Part shown: positions 29,349 through 39,047 of the stretch, piece after piece
Layout of the letters: every line of letters begins with the position of its first letter
Numbering within the stretch: the first letter of the stretch is position 1
DNA from: Bifidobacterium moukalabense DSM 27321
GTDB taxonomy: Bacteria; Actinomycetota; Actinomycetes; Actinomycetales; Bifidobacteriaceae
Assembly (NCBI RefSeq): GCF_000522505.1
Contig: NZ_AZMV01000001.1
Coordinates: 124,001-188,000, forward strand
Reading direction: 5' to 3'
DNA: 64,000 bases
Program-made: the position numbers and the translations under genes
Notes under the pieces: model-generated
Told to the model about the DNA's origin: nothing
What the model saw: the letters and a program-made list of their open reading frames with translations, nothing else
Databases searched by the model: none

Positions 29349-29903
29349 ATGACTGACCTCAACAATAGCAATGCCGACGAAGAACGCCCAAACGCCACGT
29401 CGAATGATGGCGCCGACGACCTTGACGCCGCTTGGGCCGAATTCACCCAATCCCATGCCGACGATCTGAAGGCCGTGGAACAGTCGCGCAGCGCCAAACG
29501 CTTCGAGAAGCACGCACGGCGCCGCGAGAAGGAGGCGCTGCTGTCCATCAACGATCTTGACCAGGGCACGTTCACCGACGACGTCCCGCGAGGCCGAGGC
29601 CCACGCGATTTCGCCGGCTCCAGCTGGCTTGACACGGATGACGTCATGGATCGCTATGGCGACGATTTCGTGCCGCCGAACCCGAAGATCGGTCATGTCA
29701 AACCATCAAAGCTGGTGTTCTGGGTGCTGCTGGTCGCCGGTGTGGCGGGCATCATCGGCTCGGTGTTCATGCCCGCATTGGCCACGGTTCTGGGCTCGAT
29801 CTTCGGCGTGTGCGCGCTGGTCGGCGCCGCTGGCCTGATCGCCCAGCACAAGGGGCATGCGCAGACGCGCACCGACCCTTTTGATGACGGTGCGCGCGTA
29901 TAG
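29349..29903 (+). CDS. hypothetical two-TM protein
   Basis: I do not recognise a family for this 184-residue protein. Residues 1-115 are acidic and hydrophilic with a Lys/Arg-rich stretch (RFEKHARRREKEALLS near 50-65) that may be helical. Two membrane segments follow (about 125-145, VFWVLLVAGVAGIIGSVF, and 147-167), with a hydrophilic tail. The arrangement resembles small actinobacterial membrane proteins of unknown role. The start has only a weak AGG upstream. It is divergent from plsC and convergent with trpD. Confidence 0.65.
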   Translation: MTDLNNSNADEERPNATSNDGADDLDAAWAEFTQSHADDLKAVEQSRSAKRFEKHARRREKEALLSINDLDQGTFTDDVPRGRGPRDFAGSSWLDTDDVMDRYGDDFVPPNPKIGHVKPSKLVFWVLLVAGVAGIIGSVFMPALATVLGSIFGVCALVGAAGLIAQHKGHAQTRTDPFDDGARV

Positions 29904-29921
29904 ATGGTTCAGGAGGGCGGT

Positions 29922-30974
29922 TCAGGCCTTCTTGGAACGGGCGACGGCGATCCACTTGTCGAGCAGAGCCTCGGCCTTGCCGGAATCGACCGTCTTCTCG
30001 GCGATGTCATAAGCCACCTTGAAGCGTTCGGTCAGGCTGGCATCGGCCGGTACCAGATGGCCATCGGCCACGATGGCGGATGCCGCGTTCAGCAGGGCGG
30101 TGGTGCGGAACGGCACATCCTTGCCTGCGAAGAAGTCACGGGCGAGACGGGCATTCAGCTCCGGTTCGCCGCCCTTGAGGTCTTCGACGCTCACCTTGGC
30201 GAGTCCGAGCTCCACGGTCGGATCGAATTCGGTTTCGGTGACCTTGCCGTCCTTGAATTCCCAAACGGACACCGGGCCGGTCGGAGCCATCTCGTCAAGC
30301 CCCTCACTGGAGGTGTAGACCATGCCGGTCTGCCCGTTGGCCGCATAGACGGCGGCCATGACCGGGCTCATCGCACGATTGGCGCAACCAACGGCCATAT
30401 GCTTCGGAGACGCCGGATTGGTCAGCGGGCCGAGCACGTTGAATACGCAAGGCACGCCCAAAGCGGCACGCACAGGCCCCACAAAGCGCATGGCCGGGTG
30501 GAAGGTACGAGCGAACGCGAACGCGATGCCGCATTCGTTGCCGACTTCGGCGACCTGTTCGGGAGTCAGGTCAAGCGGCAGACCCAACGCTTCGAAGCAG
30601 TCGGCCGTACCGCATTTCGAGGAGGCTGCACGATTGCCATGCTTGACGACCTTCACGCCGGCGGCCGCAGCCACCACTGCACCCATGGAGGACAGATTCA
30701 CGGTGGCGGCACCGTCACCGCCGGTACCGACGATGTCGGTGGTCTCACCATCGATATCCAGCGCAATGGCATGATTGACCATGGCCTTGGCCGCGCCGCG
30801 CACCTCGTCCGTGGTCAGGCCCAGTTGCTGCTGGGTGGCCAAAACGGCACCCACGGCGGCCGGATCGGCGTTGCCGTTCATCAGGTCATCAACGAACCAC
30901 TCGGACTCCTCCGCGCTCAGATGGTCCCCTCCGACCAGCTTGGTGAGGATCGACTTCCATGTGATTTCGGCCAT
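29922..30974 (-). CDS. trpD: anthranilate phosphoribosyltransferase
   Basis: TrpD transfers the phosphoribosyl group of PRPP to anthranilate, the second step of the tryptophan branch. The 350-residue protein carries the GTGGDGAATVNLS PRPP-binding loop and VKHGNRAASSKCGTAD. DELXXX-type metal-site features appear later in GLDEMAP. The family's N-terminal helical domain (SAEESEWFVDDLMNG) is complete. The start at 30974 has GGGAGGG upstream; a longer open frame exists but lacks such a site. It stands alone here, separated from secA by a strong terminator, and no other trp genes are near. Confidence 0.94.
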   Translation of the reverse strand: MAEITWKSILTKLVGGDHLSAEESEWFVDDLMNGNADPAAVGAVLATQQQLGLTTDEVRGAAKAMVNHAIALDIDGETTDIVGTGGDGAATVNLSSMGAVVAAAAGVKVVKHGNRAASSKCGTADCFEALGLPLDLTPEQVAEVGNECGIAFAFARTFHPAMRFVGPVRAALGVPCVFNVLGPLTNPASPKHMAVGCANRAMSPVMAAVYAANGQTGMVYTSSEGLDEMAPTGPVSVWEFKDGKVTETEFDPTVELGLAKVSVEDLKGGEPELNARLARDFFAGKDVPFRTTALLNAASAIVADGHLVPADASLTERFKVAYDIAEKTVDSGKAEALLDKWIAVARSKKA

Positions 30975-31086
30975 GATGCCCTCCCTGGCGTTTCGGCACG
31001 CCGTATGTGGTGTACGTAACGCCGCCAATTCTATCGATTCCGGATTTCCGTACCGCCCCTCGTCCATATCACGAACAAAGCGGTGC

Positions 31087-31146
31087 AAAAAACTCCCGCT
31101 GGTGCGGGCCGTCGGCTGCATATCCGACGGCCCGCACCAGCGGGAG
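31087..31146 (-). terminator. Rho-independent terminator of secA
   Basis: Bases 31093-31115 and 31124-31146 are perfect inverted repeats of 23 G/C-rich bases with an eight-base loop. On the minus strand the hairpin is followed by a run of six T (31092-31087). It lies 70 bases after the secA stop, so it ends secA transcription. Confidence 0.9.
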
Positions 31147-31215
31147 CTCCATTAGACCAGTGGGATTCCCCGGCTCAAGGCCTCGCACATCCGTTCAGGA
31201 TGCGCCCGCCATCAG

Positions 31216-34092
31216 TCACTTCTCGTTCTGGCCGTGGCACATCTTGTATTTGCGACCGGAACCGCACGGGCACTGGGCGTTCTTGCCGGTTCCGGGGAAG
31301 GTACGGCCATCGGCCCACGGGGAGTGCAGCTCCTCGCTCTTCGGGCGCTTGTTGGCCGGGACCTTGCCCTCGGCATGGCTGATCGGCTGCATGCCGACGA
31401 TGCCCGGTTCGGCCTTCTTCTCTTCGGCGAGCTCGTCGATGATGGCCTTTTCGGATTCGTCATCGGTCTCCGGTTCGGCGGGAGCGGACTGACCGGTAGG
31501 CTCAGCCTCGCCTTCAAGACCCATCACGGCTTCCGCCGCGTTTACGGCCTCGTCCTCGTCGGATTCGGTTTCGGTGTCCTCAGTGGTGGCCACGCGTTCG
31601 ATGTCCACGTGGAACAGCAGCTGGATGGACTCCTCCTTGATGGCCTCGATCATGGAGTTGTACATCTGGTAGCCTTCGCGCTGGTATTCGACCAGGGGGT
31701 CACGCTGGCCCATGCCGCGCAGGCCGATGCCGTCCTTGAGATAGTCCATTTCGTAGAGGTGCTCGCGCCACTTGCGGTCGAGCACGGCAAGCACCACACG
31801 ACGTTCAAGCTGGCGCAGGCCTTCTTCGCCGACCCTCTCCTCGATGTCGAGATACTGGTCCTTGGCATCGGCGACGATGAGATCACTGAGCGCCTTGGCG
31901 GCCTTGTCACCCTTGAGTTTGGAGACGGCATCCTTGGCGGTTTCCTGTTCCACCGCAATCGGGTACACGGAGGCGAGCGCCTTGAACAGGCCTTCCCAAT
32001 CCCAATCCTTCGGCTTGTCGGAACCCTTGTTGGCGCCCTTGATGTAGCTCGTCACGGTATCGTCGATGAAGCGCAGGATATCGTCGTGGATATCCTCGCC
32101 CTTGAGCACCGCCTGACGTTCGGCGTAGATCACGGTACGCTGCTTGTTCATCACGTCGTCGTACTTGAGCACGTTCTTGCGGATTTCGAAGTTACGTGAT
32201 TCCACGGCCTTCTGCGCGGTGCGCACGCCCTTGGAGACGCTCTTGGCTTCGATCGGCTCGCCTTCCGGCATGCCCTTGGCCATGACGCGGGCCACCAGCT
32301 GGGTGTTGAACAGGCGCATCAGATCGTCTTCGAGCGACAGGTAGAAGCGGGATTCGCCCGGATCGCCCTGACGGCCGGAACGGCCACGCAGCTGGTTGTC
32401 GATTCGGCGGGATTCGTGGCGTTCGGTGCCCAGCACATACAGACCGCCGAGGTCGACGACCTCTTCATGTTCGTCCTTGACCTGCTCCTTGATTTCGGCC
32501 AAGGTGCCCGGCCAGCGCTTCTCGTACTCTTCCGGGGTGTCGTCCGGCGAGTAGCCTTCGGACTTGAGTTTGGCGTCGGCGAGGAACTCAACGTTGCCGC
32601 CGAGCATGATGTCGGTACCACGGCCGGCCATGTTGGTGGCCACGGTGACGGCGCCCTTGCGGCCGGCGACGGCCACGACGGCGGCTTCCTTGTCGTGCTG
32701 CTTCGCGTTCAGAACCTGATGCGGGATCTTGGCCACGTCAAGCAGCGAAGAGACGATTTCGGAGGATTCCACGGATGCGGTGCCCAGCAGGACCGGCTGT
32801 CCCTGCTTATGGCGCTTGGCGACATCGCGCACGATGGCGGCGAGCTTTTCCTTCTTGGTGCGGAAAATCAGATCGTCCTGATCCTCGCGGATCATCGGCT
32901 TGTTGGTCGGGATCGGAAGCACGCCAAGCTTATAGGTGCCCATGAATTCGGCGGCTTCGGTCTCCGCGGTGCCGGTCATGCCCGACAGCTTGTCGTACAT
33001 ACGGAAGTAGTTCTGCAGGGTGATGGTGGCGAAGGTCTGGTTCTCCGCCTTGACCTCCACGCCTTCCTTGGCCTCGATGGCCTGGTGCAGTCCCTCGTTG
33101 TAGCGACGGCCCGGCAGGATACGACCGGTGTGTTCGTCGACGATGAGCACCTCGCCGCCGGTGACGACGTAGTCACGGTCACGCAGGAAGAGCTCCTTGG
33201 CCTTGATGGCATTGTTCAGGTAGCCGATCAGGGCGGTGTTGTTCGGCTCATACAGGTTGTCGATGCCGAGATAGTCCTCGACCTTGGTGATGCCTGGATC
33301 GAGGATGCCGACGACCTTCTTCTTCTCGTCGACCTCGTAGTCCTCGTCGCGGGTGAGCTTGGGGACCAGACGCGCGAACTGGCGGTACCAACGGGTCACG
33401 TCGCCTTCGGCCGGGCCGGAGATGATCAGCGGGGTACGGGCCTCGTCGATGAGGATGGAGTCGACCTCGTCGACGATGGCGAAGTGATGGCCGCGCTGCA
33501 CCAGATCGGACTTCTCCCAGGACATGTTGTCACGCAGGTAGTCGAAACCGAATTCGTTGTTGGTGCCGTAGGTGATGTCGGCGTTGTACTGCTTGCGACG
33601 TTCCGGCGGCTTCTGATCGGTGATGATGCAGCCGGTGCTCATGCCGAGGAATCGATAGACGCGACCCATCAGTTCGGCCTGGTAGCTGGCCAGATAATCA
33701 TTGACGGTGACGACATGGACGCCCTTGCCTTCCAAGGCGTTCAGATATGCCGGCAGCGTGGCGACAAGGGTCTTGCCTTCGCCGGTCTTCATTTCGGCGA
33801 TGTTGCCCCAATGCAGGGCGGCGCCGCCCATCAGCTGCACATCGAAATGGCGCAGTCCGAGCGTGCGCTTGGAGGCCTCACGCACGGTGGCGAAGGCTTC
33901 CGGCATGATCTTGTCGAGGGATTCGCCGTTGTCGATGCGTTCCTTGAACTTGGCGGTCTGGTCCTTGAGTTCCTCGTCATTGAGGGCCGCGATCTCGTCT
34001 TCCAGCGCGTTGGTCGCCTTGGCAACGTTCTCGAGCTTCTTGATCTGTCGGCCTTCGCCCATGCGCAGGGCTTTGTCAACGATATCTACCAC
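31216..34092 (-). CDS. secA: preprotein translocase ATPase SecA
   Basis: SecA (958 residues) drives export of unfolded proteins through SecYEG by ATP hydrolysis. The N-terminal nucleotide-binding domain has [17 protein letters not shown] (Walker A) and [16 protein letters not shown] (Walker B region). The second nucleotide-binding domain has [16 protein letters not shown] and [20 protein letters not shown]. The tail is acidic (about 855-910) and ends with the zinc-binding [14 protein letters not shown] motif that binds SecB-like partners or phospholipid. The GTG at 34092 is preferred, with AGGGAG five bases upstream; another in-frame GTG lies at 34098. A single secA copy of the housekeeping type is implied by the zinc tail. 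Confidence 0.95.
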   Translation of the reverse strand: MVDIVDKALRMGEGRQIKKLENVAKATNALEDEIAALNDEELKDQTAKFKERIDNGESLDKIMPEAFATVREASKRTLGLRHFDVQLMGGAALHWGNIAEMKTGEGKTLVATLPAYLNALEGKGVHVVTVNDYLASYQAELMGRVYRFLGMSTGCIITDQKPPERRKQYNADITYGTNNEFGFDYLRDNMSWEKSDLVQRGHHFAIVDEVDSILIDEARTPLIISGPAEGDVTRWYRQFARLVPKLTRDEDYEVDEKKKVVGILDPGITKVEDYLGIDNLYEPNNTALIGYLNNAIKAKELFLRDRDYVVTGGEVLIVDEHTGRILPGRRYNEGLHQAIEAKEGVEVKAENQTFATITLQNYFRMYDKLSGMTGTAETEAAEFMGTYKLGVLPIPTNKPMIREDQDDLIFRTKKEKLAAIVRDVAKRHKQGQPVLLGTASVESSEIVSSLLDVAKIPHQVLNAKQHDKEAAVVAVAGRKGAVTVATNMAGRGTDIMLGGNVEFLADAKLKSEGYSPDDTPEEYEKRWPGTLAEIKEQVKDEHEEVVDLGGLYVLGTERHESRRIDNQLRGRSGRQGDPGESRFYLSLEDDLMRLFNTQLVARVMAKGMPEGEPIEAKSVSKGVRTAQKAVESRNFEIRKNVLKYDDVMNKQRTVIYAERQAVLKGEDIHDDILRFIDDTVTSYIKGANKGSDKPKDWDWEGLFKALASVYPIAVEQETAKDAVSKLKGDKAAKALSDLIVADAKDQYLDIEERVGEEGLRQLERRVVLAVLDRKWREHLYEMDYLKDGIGLRGMGQRDPLVEYQREGYQMYNSMIEAIKEESIQLLFHVDIERVATTEDTETESDEDEAVNAAEAVMGLEGEAEPTGQSAPAEPETDDESEKAIIDELAEEKKAEPGIVGMQPISHAEGKVPANKRPKSEELHSPWADGRTFPGTGKNAQCPCGSGRKYKMCHGQNEK

Positions 34093-34205
34093 AATCACTC
34101 CCTTGGTGTATGCGTGCTTCCTTAGGTGAGATTAGTCGTATCGCACCGTTTTTTGGAAAAACATCATCCATTTTACGGCATTTCTGCACATGACGTTTCG
34201 GCATG

Positions 34206-34237
34206 AAAAAAGGATCCGCACGATGAGGTGCGGATCC
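34206..34237 (-). terminator. Rho-independent terminator of the hibernation factor gene
   Basis: Arms ggatccgcac (34212-34221) and gtgcggatcc (34228-34237) pair around a six-base loop. On the minus strand a run of six T (34211-34206) follows. It lies 47 bases beyond the stop of the HPF gene, before the secA promoter region. Confidence 0.88.
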
Positions 34238-34283
34238 CTATCAATACTCGGATTCGGCGATCGCCTTCACCGAATGTTGAACA

Positions 34284-34940
34284 TCACTTCTTGACATTCT
34301 CCGGGGTGTCGATCTCGAAGACGCCGTAGCTCCAGCCGTGACGGTGGTAGACGACGGACGGGCGACCGGTCTCCTTGTTCACGAACAGGAAGAAGTCGTG
34401 CCCGATCAGTTCCATCTCGTACAGAGCCTCGTCGATGGTCATCGGCTCGGCGACATGCAGCTTGCGGCGGATGACGATAGGAGTATCGCCAACCTGGACC
34501 TCAACGGATTCGCCAGGACCAAGATCCGTGGCCACGGCATCGGCCGGGCTGTTGTTCGGCTCCTCAGCCGGCTCCACAGCCGGCTCCGGCTCAACCACAC
34601 CCATGTCGACCGGGACCGGGTTGGTGTAGCCACGACGGTGATCCTTACGGCGATCGCGGGTGCGACGCAGACGCAGGGTCAGCTTGTCGAGGGCCATGTC
34701 CAGTGCGCTGAACTCGTCGGCGCTGGAAGCCTCGGCACGCACTACGGTACGGCCTGCGATGACGGTGATTTCCACGCGCTTGGCGGTATCGGCCTGACGT
34801 GGGTTGCCTTCGTGCGACAGTACGATCTGCACGCGCTGCGCATCCGGAGCGATAGCGGTCACACGATTCATCTTGCTTTCGACAACGTCACGGAACCTTT
34901 GCTTGATCTGCGTATGACGTCCGGTAACGACGATTTCCAT
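34284..34940 (-). CDS. hpf: long-form ribosome hibernation promoting factor
   Basis: Long HPF (218 residues) joins 70S ribosomes into inactive 100S dimers during starvation. The N-terminal domain (about 1-105) begins MEIVVTGRHTQIKQRFRD and occupies the mRNA/tRNA site. A Pro/Glu-rich linker (about 120-155) leads to the C-terminal dimerisation domain (about 160-215, EALYEMELIGHDFFLFVNKE and YRRDGWSYG-like WSYGVFEI). The ATG at 34940 has GGAGG at normal spacing; an upstream ATG does not. It fits with the two (p)ppGpp enzymes in the window as part of the starvation response. Confidence 0.93.
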   Translation of the reverse strand: MEIVVTGRHTQIKQRFRDVVESKMNRVTAIAPDAQRVQIVLSHEGNPRQADTAKRVEITVIAGRTVVRAEASSADEFSALDMALDKLTLRLRRTRDRRKDHRRGYTNPVPVDMGVVEPEPAVEPAEEPNNSPADAVATDLGPGESVEVQVGDTPIVIRRKLHVAEPMTIDEALYEMELIGHDFFLFVNKETGRPSVVYHRHGWSYGVFEIDTPENVKK

Positions 34941-35116
34941 GTGGACCTCCCTAGACTCAAGCGGTGTCACCCGCTATATGTGGACCAAACGGCTTCTCCG
35001 CCGCTCGGGTAGTTTTATTGTAGCCGCAATCATGCGGATTTCACGGAATACCACTATAAGAAAAGCGATATTTTTCTGATTTCCTTTTCGTCATGCCTGT
35101 TGCTATTATGGTGCGT

Positions 35117-35472
35117 TTGAGACCTCTTGATGGCCGCGATCATGTAGATGATTGAGGAACTTCCGGGCTCCACAGAGCACGATGGCGGATAACGTCCGCC
35201 CAGGGTGACCTGAGAGATAGCGCAACAGAGAACAGACCGCCGGTTTTCGGACCGGTAAGGGTGAAACGGTGGCGTAAGAGACCACCGGGCCGCTGGTAAC
35301 AGTCGGTCGCATGGCAAGCCTCATCGGGAGCAAGGCCAAGCAGAAGGCGTTTGAGGGCTGCTCGCCCGATGCCTTCGGGTAGGCTGCTGGAGCCTGACGG
35401 CAACGTCAGGTCGAGATGGATGGCCATCCGTGCCTTATGGCACGACAGAACCCGGGGTATAAGAGGTCTCAA
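35117..35472 (+). ncRNA. rnpB: RNase P RNA, bacterial class A
   Basis: The sequence has the conserved parts of the RNase P ribozyme, which matures tRNA 5' ends. The outer helix P1 is formed by gagacctctt (35120-35129) and aagaggtctc (35461-35470). The 5' core has gaggaacttccgggctcc near 35155-35172 and cagggtgac near 35201. The 3' core has acagaacccggggtat (35445-35460), just before P1 closes. A TATTAT at 35105-35110 is a good -10 box for this start. The exact ends are estimated from P1. The 3' end overlaps the stop codon of the convergent recX gene. Confidence 0.93.
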
Positions 35473-36134
35473 TCCCTTTCTTCCGCGAACAGTTCCTGCG
35501 CGATTTCCCTCAGAATTGCAGGGTTATGCCCCTTCCTTCCCCCGGCGCTCCAGAACCGGCGCCTTCGTACCGCGGGATCCATGCCGACGGTCTTGCGCGC
35601 GGTACGCCGACCCAACTCCCACGCGGCGTCATCGAATACGCCCTGGGAATCAGCTTCAGCACACACCCGTTGCGCCAATGTACGGTCCACGCCTTTACGG
35701 GTAAGCTCCGCCACCGCTCCCCTGCGCCCCATAAGCCGGGCGGCGCAATAGCGCACCGCGGACCGCGCGTAGGCGTCATCATCGAGAAGCTGCACTTGGG
35801 TCAGACGCTCGATGACGTCATCAATCACATCGGGCATATAGCCCTTGCCCAGAAGACGCTCCCGCAGAGCCCCTGACGATCGAGGAGCCGCATCCAGCAA
35901 ACGCAACGCGGCCTCGCGACACGCGCCAAGATCAGAGGGATCCTGACGCGTGTCGGACCGCTCGCCCGCGACATGCCGACGCGACACGCGCATGGATGTC
36001 GTCGGCGCGTCGCATCGATTCCGAAAGCGACCGTGTCCGACAGCCTTCGGCTCTCGACCCGAGGAGGAATCCTCATGCGTGGCCTGGGCCGGCTGAAGAC
36101 CCCGCCCCTTCAGGAATAGTTCGGCGCTAATCAT
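35469..36134 (-). CDS. recX: RecX regulatory protein
   Basis: RecX caps and inhibits RecA filaments. The conserved tandem three-helix repeats occupy about residues 75-215 ([23 protein letters not shown], then LLDDDAYARSAVRYCAARLMGRRG). Residues 1-70 are a variable, Arg/Ser-rich extension; a start further downstream is possible. It lies three bases after recA on the same strand and is probably co-transcribed. Its stop codon (35469-35471) falls inside the closing helix of rnpB on the opposite strand. Confidence 0.9.
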   Translation of the reverse strand: MISAELFLKGRGLQPAQATHEDSSSGREPKAVGHGRFRNRCDAPTTSMRVSRRHVAGERSDTRQDPSDLGACREAALRLLDAAPRSSGALRERLLGKGYMPDVIDDVIERLTQVQLLDDDAYARSAVRYCAARLMGRRGAVAELTRKGVDRTLAQRVCAEADSQGVFDDAAWELGRRTARKTVGMDPAVRRRRFWSAGGRKGHNPAILREIAQELFAEERD

Positions 36135-36137
36135 GCA

Positions 36138-37301
36138 TCAAGCCTTGGCCGATGCTGTCTTGGAACCTTTTGCCGTCTTCGCCGATTCACCCTTGGTGTT
36201 TTCGCCCGCCGGGATCTCGCCCCCATCGCCGTCCTCGGCGAACTGATCGGTCGGTTCAATCAGTCCGAACGCGGCCTTCACCCGGTTTTCGATCTCTTCG
36301 GTGACCTCAGGATTGTCCTTAAGGAATTGACGTACGTTCTCACGTCCCTGACCAAGCTGGTCACCGTCGTAGGTGAACCAGGATCCGGATTTCTTGACGA
36401 CGTTGACCTGCAAGGCCATGTCGAGCACGGAGCCCTCCTTGGAGATGCCCTCTCCGTAGAGCACGTCGAATTCGGCGGATTTGAATGGCGGAGCCATCTT
36501 GTTCTTTACGACTTTGACCCTGGTGCGGTTGCCCACGGCCTCGTCACCGTTCTTGATGGTCTGTATGCGTCGGATGTCCATACGCACCGAGGCGTAGAAC
36601 TTCAGCGCCTTGCCACCGGTGGTGGTCTCCGGATTGCCGAAGAACACACCGATCTTCTCGCGCAGCTGGTTGATGAAGATGGCCGTGGTGCCTGCCTGGG
36701 CCAACGCGCCGGTCATCTTGCGCAGGGCCTGGCTCATGAGTCTTGCCTGCAGACCAACATGGCTGTCACCCATTTCGCCTTCGATTTCGGCCTTCGGCAC
36801 CAATGCGGCCACGGAATCGATGACGATGACGTCAAGCGCCCCGGAACGAATCAGCATATCGGCGATCTCCAACGCCTGCTCGCCGTTATCGGGTTGGGAT
36901 ACGATCAGCGAGTCGGTGTCAACGCCCAGTTTGCGGGCATACACCGGGTCGAGCGCGTGTTCGGCGTCGATGAACGCGGCCACACCGCCCTTTTTCTGCG
37001 CATTGGCCACGACATGCAGCGCAAGCGTGGTCTTGCCGGAGGATTCCGGACCGTAGATTTCGACTATGCGCCCCTTCGGCAGGCCTCCGATGCCCAATGC
37101 CATATCAAGAGCCAGCGAACCGGTCGGAATGACTTCGACGTCCTGCTCCGGGCGATCCCCCAGACGCATGGCCGAACCCTTGCCGAAGCTTTTCTCGACC
37201 TGCGCCAACGCCGTTTCCAGCGCGGCCTGGCGACGGGGATCGATGCCGTTGGCGGCTTGGTTCTGTGCGGCACCTTTCGCCGCCGCATTCGTCTGTGCCA
37301 T
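36138..37301 (-). CDS. recA: RecA recombinase
   Basis: RecA (387 residues) forms filaments on single-stranded DNA for homologous recombination and triggers LexA self-cleavage. Walker A is GPESSGKTT near residues 85-93, preceded by [23 protein letters not shown] and loop L2 [11 protein letters not shown] are conserved. The C-terminus has the acidic and Lys/Ala-rich tail usual in bifidobacteria. AAGGAG seven bases before the ATG sets the start. A LexA-type box lies about 220 bases upstream. It is followed by recX. Confidence 0.97.
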   Translation of the reverse strand: MAQTNAAAKGAAQNQAANGIDPRRQAALETALAQVEKSFGKGSAMRLGDRPEQDVEVIPTGSLALDMALGIGGLPKGRIVEIYGPESSGKTTLALHVVANAQKKGGVAAFIDAEHALDPVYARKLGVDTDSLIVSQPDNGEQALEIADMLIRSGALDVIVIDSVAALVPKAEIEGEMGDSHVGLQARLMSQALRKMTGALAQAGTTAIFINQLREKIGVFFGNPETTTGGKALKFYASVRMDIRRIQTIKNGDEAVGNRTRVKVVKNKMAPPFKSAEFDVLYGEGISKEGSVLDMALQVNVVKKSGSWFTYDGDQLGQGRENVRQFLKDNPEVTEEIENRVKAAFGLIEPTDQFAEDGDGGEIPAGENTKGESAKTAKGSKTASAKA

Positions 37302-37491
37302 GGCTACACTCCTTCTTCCAAGAACAATGGCGAATCTTTCCGTTCACCGTAAAGCCCGACGATTCCTCTGCGCAAGCCCGAACGACCATGGTGGTCGAAG
37401 GACATATGCCCCGACACGACGACAGCCCAAGAACATTGCCGCGGCATGGTTTTCACCGCATCTGCGCTTTGTGCTCCGGCCAGGTCCCGTC

Positions 37492-37536
37492 GAACATCTG
37501 TGGATAACTATACCCCACCATACGAACATCTGTTCG
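37492..37536 (-). promoter_or_regulatory. LexA/SOS box and promoter region of recA
   Basis: The perfect palindrome cgaacATCTgttcg at 37523-37536 matches the Gram-positive LexA consensus CGAACNNNNGTTCG. A partial second copy, cgaacatctgtgg, sits at 37492-37504. Between them, on the minus strand, TATAGT (37512-37507) is a likely -10 box. The gap 37302-37607 holds nothing else I can support. Damage induction of recA from here is inferred. Confidence 0.85.
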
Positions 37537-37607
37537 AATTGGCGTTTTCGCATGCCGTCGCTCAACGAACGGGCATGGGAGGCGCATTGTGACCCCTGCC
37601 CCACCGT

Positions 37608-37796
37608 TCAGAATCCGGAATGTTCATCTGATCGCACAGCACATTCCAGATCACGCGAGGCTCCTCCCCCCGCGTCCAGAGCCTCGACCACCGTCATACC
37701 GCGCAACTCGGTCAGACTCTGGTCATGGGCCAGTGCCCGACCATAGCTTCGTCCGAGCACCTCTTCAAGCAACTGCCAAAATTCGCGTTCCTGCAC
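37608..37796 (-). CDS. DUF3046 family protein
   Basis: This small protein (62 residues) matches actinobacterial DUF3046: [24 protein letters not shown], followed by [16 protein letters not shown], where the family has a conserved Leu/Gly/Thr core and an Ala-Leu-x-x-Gly turn. DUF3046 genes are typically found just upstream of recA, as here. Function is unknown. The GTG at 37796 gives the usual family length. The start overlaps the 3' end of the ClgR open frame by 32 bases. Confidence 0.78.
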   Translation of the reverse strand: MQEREFWQLLEEVLGRSYGRALAHDQSLTELRGMTVVEALDAGGGASRDLECAVRSDEHSGF

Positions 37797-38415
37797 GCGC
37801 CCCAGTGTACACAGTCCGGACCACATACAAAAAAAGGTGTCCGGCATCACCGAACACCTGAATATGCGTAGATTCCCTCCATGCCGGAGGGAAAGGCAAA
37901 GGACCCTTACGCCTCGACGGAGTGAGATAGTCAGCGACCATGCGCAGCATCTGCGAGCTGTTCAAGCCAAGCGATTGCGCAATGGAGGTGAGCAGCTCCG
38001 AGCTGGCCTCCTTCTGCCCGCGCTCGACTTCGGACAGATATCCGAGCGAGACGCCGGCCTTTTCGCTGACCTCACGCAACGTCTTATGGTCACGGGTGCG
38101 CAGATCGCGCAGCACATGCCCAATCGCCTCACGCAGGGAGACCTCCTTGGCCTCCGCGGAGACCTCCATCACATGCGGTACGGCGTGCACGCGCACTCGG
38201 TCGGTATCCTCTTCCTGCCACATGCGGGTCAATGCCGCCTGACGTTCATCCTTGGCCCTCTTGGCCGCACGAGCGCGAATCACCTGCTGCTGCGCGAACA
38301 TCACCGCACGACGCTGGGCCGGGGTGAGCTCCCTCATGCGAGCGGTGCCAGGCTGTGCAACGGAGATCATCTTCTTGAGTTCCGCCTGTTCCTTGGTGAG
38401 TGTCATCGCTTCCAT
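37765..38415 (-). CDS. clgR: ClgR-type XRE transcription regulator
   Basis: This 216-residue protein carries the ClgR helix-turn-helix (about 95-160): [20 protein letters not shown] and [20 protein letters not shown], nearly diagnostic of ClgR, which activates clp protease and repair genes in actinobacteria. Residues 1-90 are a Lys/Gln/Arg-rich helical extension not usual for ClgR. The C-terminal tail (after PSRRK near 168) is odd: a terminator hairpin and a seven-T run lie inside its coding sequence, and the tail overlaps the DUF3046 start. The start may be 38415 or 38406. The context (cinA, pgsA upstream; recA downstream) is the classical actinobacterial order. Confidence 0.87.
   Translation of the reverse strand: MEAMTLTKEQAELKKMISVAQPGTARMRELTPAQRRAVMFAQQQVIRARAAKRAKDERQAALTRMWQEEDTDRVRVHAVPHVMEVSAEAKEVSLREAIGHVLRDLRTRDHKTLREVSEKAGVSLGYLSEVERGQKEASSELLTSIAQSLGLNSSQMLRMVADYLTPSRRKGPLPFPPAWRESTHIQVFGDAGHLFLYVVRTVYTGARAGTRILAVA
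37829..37859 (-). terminator. intrinsic terminator inside the clgR 3' end
   Basis: On the minus strand AGGTGTTCGG (37859-37850), a five-base loop and CCGGACACCT (37844-37835) form a stem with one G-U pair, followed by seven T (37835-37829). The clgR open frame runs through it for another 60 bases or so. Confidence 0.8.
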
Positions 38416-38475
38416 TTCACCTGCCCCTTTCGTTGCTTTCAAACGTCCACTGTGGATAACACCCATCATCGGGAA

Positions 38476-39042
38476 TTATTCCTGTGAAATAGCTGAGAGT
38501 GAGCTCAGTTTTTGCAAAACACGTTGCACGACAGCCATTCTTACCTGTTCACGAGTTCCTTGCAATCGCAACTCAAACACATTTGTACGCCGAGAGCGAA
38601 CGCCACCGAATCCGTCGGGCACGGAAAAACCGATATACACGAGCCCTGCGGGCTTGTCCCCATCCGGACCGGGACCGGCCACGCCAGTAGTGGACAATCC
38701 CACGACACGATCGCCATCTTCCGGCTGCGCATACAAACCCGCAGCCGCCTCGGCCATCCGACGTGCGACCTCGGGGTGCACCGCCCCCTCGCGGGCAAGC
38801 AGGCCGGCGTCGACGCCAAGTATCGACGACTTGGCACGAATGTCGTAAGTCACCACGGAACCGAGAAACACCTTCGACGCGCCGGGGATGCGTACGAAGG
38901 CATCCGCCAGCAATCCTCCGGTCAGCGATTCGGCTGCGGCGATCACGAAATGATGATCCTCGCAATATGCAAGAACGGCCGCGGCCAGCTCATCGCATCG
39001 TGCGTGCTGGCTCGCAGCCGTCATCGGTTCGTTTGCGGTCAT
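38476..39042 (-). CDS. cinA: CinA C-terminal-type nicotinamide-nucleotide amidase
   Basis: This single-domain protein (188 residues) matches the CinA C-terminal/PncC family, which deamidates nicotinamide mononucleotide in pyridine nucleotide recycling. AAESLTGGLLADAFVRIPGAS holds the catalytic Ser, and GVAGPGPDGDKPAGLVYIG is the conserved Gly-rich loop. The N-terminal MoCF-like domain of long CinA proteins is absent, which is normal for PncC-type members. The ATG is five bases after the pgsA stop, so it is co-transcribed with pgsA and probably with clgR. Confidence 0.92.
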   Translation of the reverse strand: MTANEPMTAASQHARCDELAAAVLAYCEDHHFVIAAAESLTGGLLADAFVRIPGASKVFLGSVVTYDIRAKSSILGVDAGLLAREGAVHPEVARRMAEAAAGLYAQPEDGDRVVGLSTTGVAGPGPDGDKPAGLVYIGFSVPDGFGGVRSRRTNVFELRLQGTREQVRMAVVQRVLQKLSSLSAISQE

Positions 39043-39047
39043 GGCCG

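Noticed and set aside
37302..37607. small open frames in the recA upstream gap
   Set aside because: They lack ribosome-binding sites and recognisable sequence, and overlap the LexA box and promoter.
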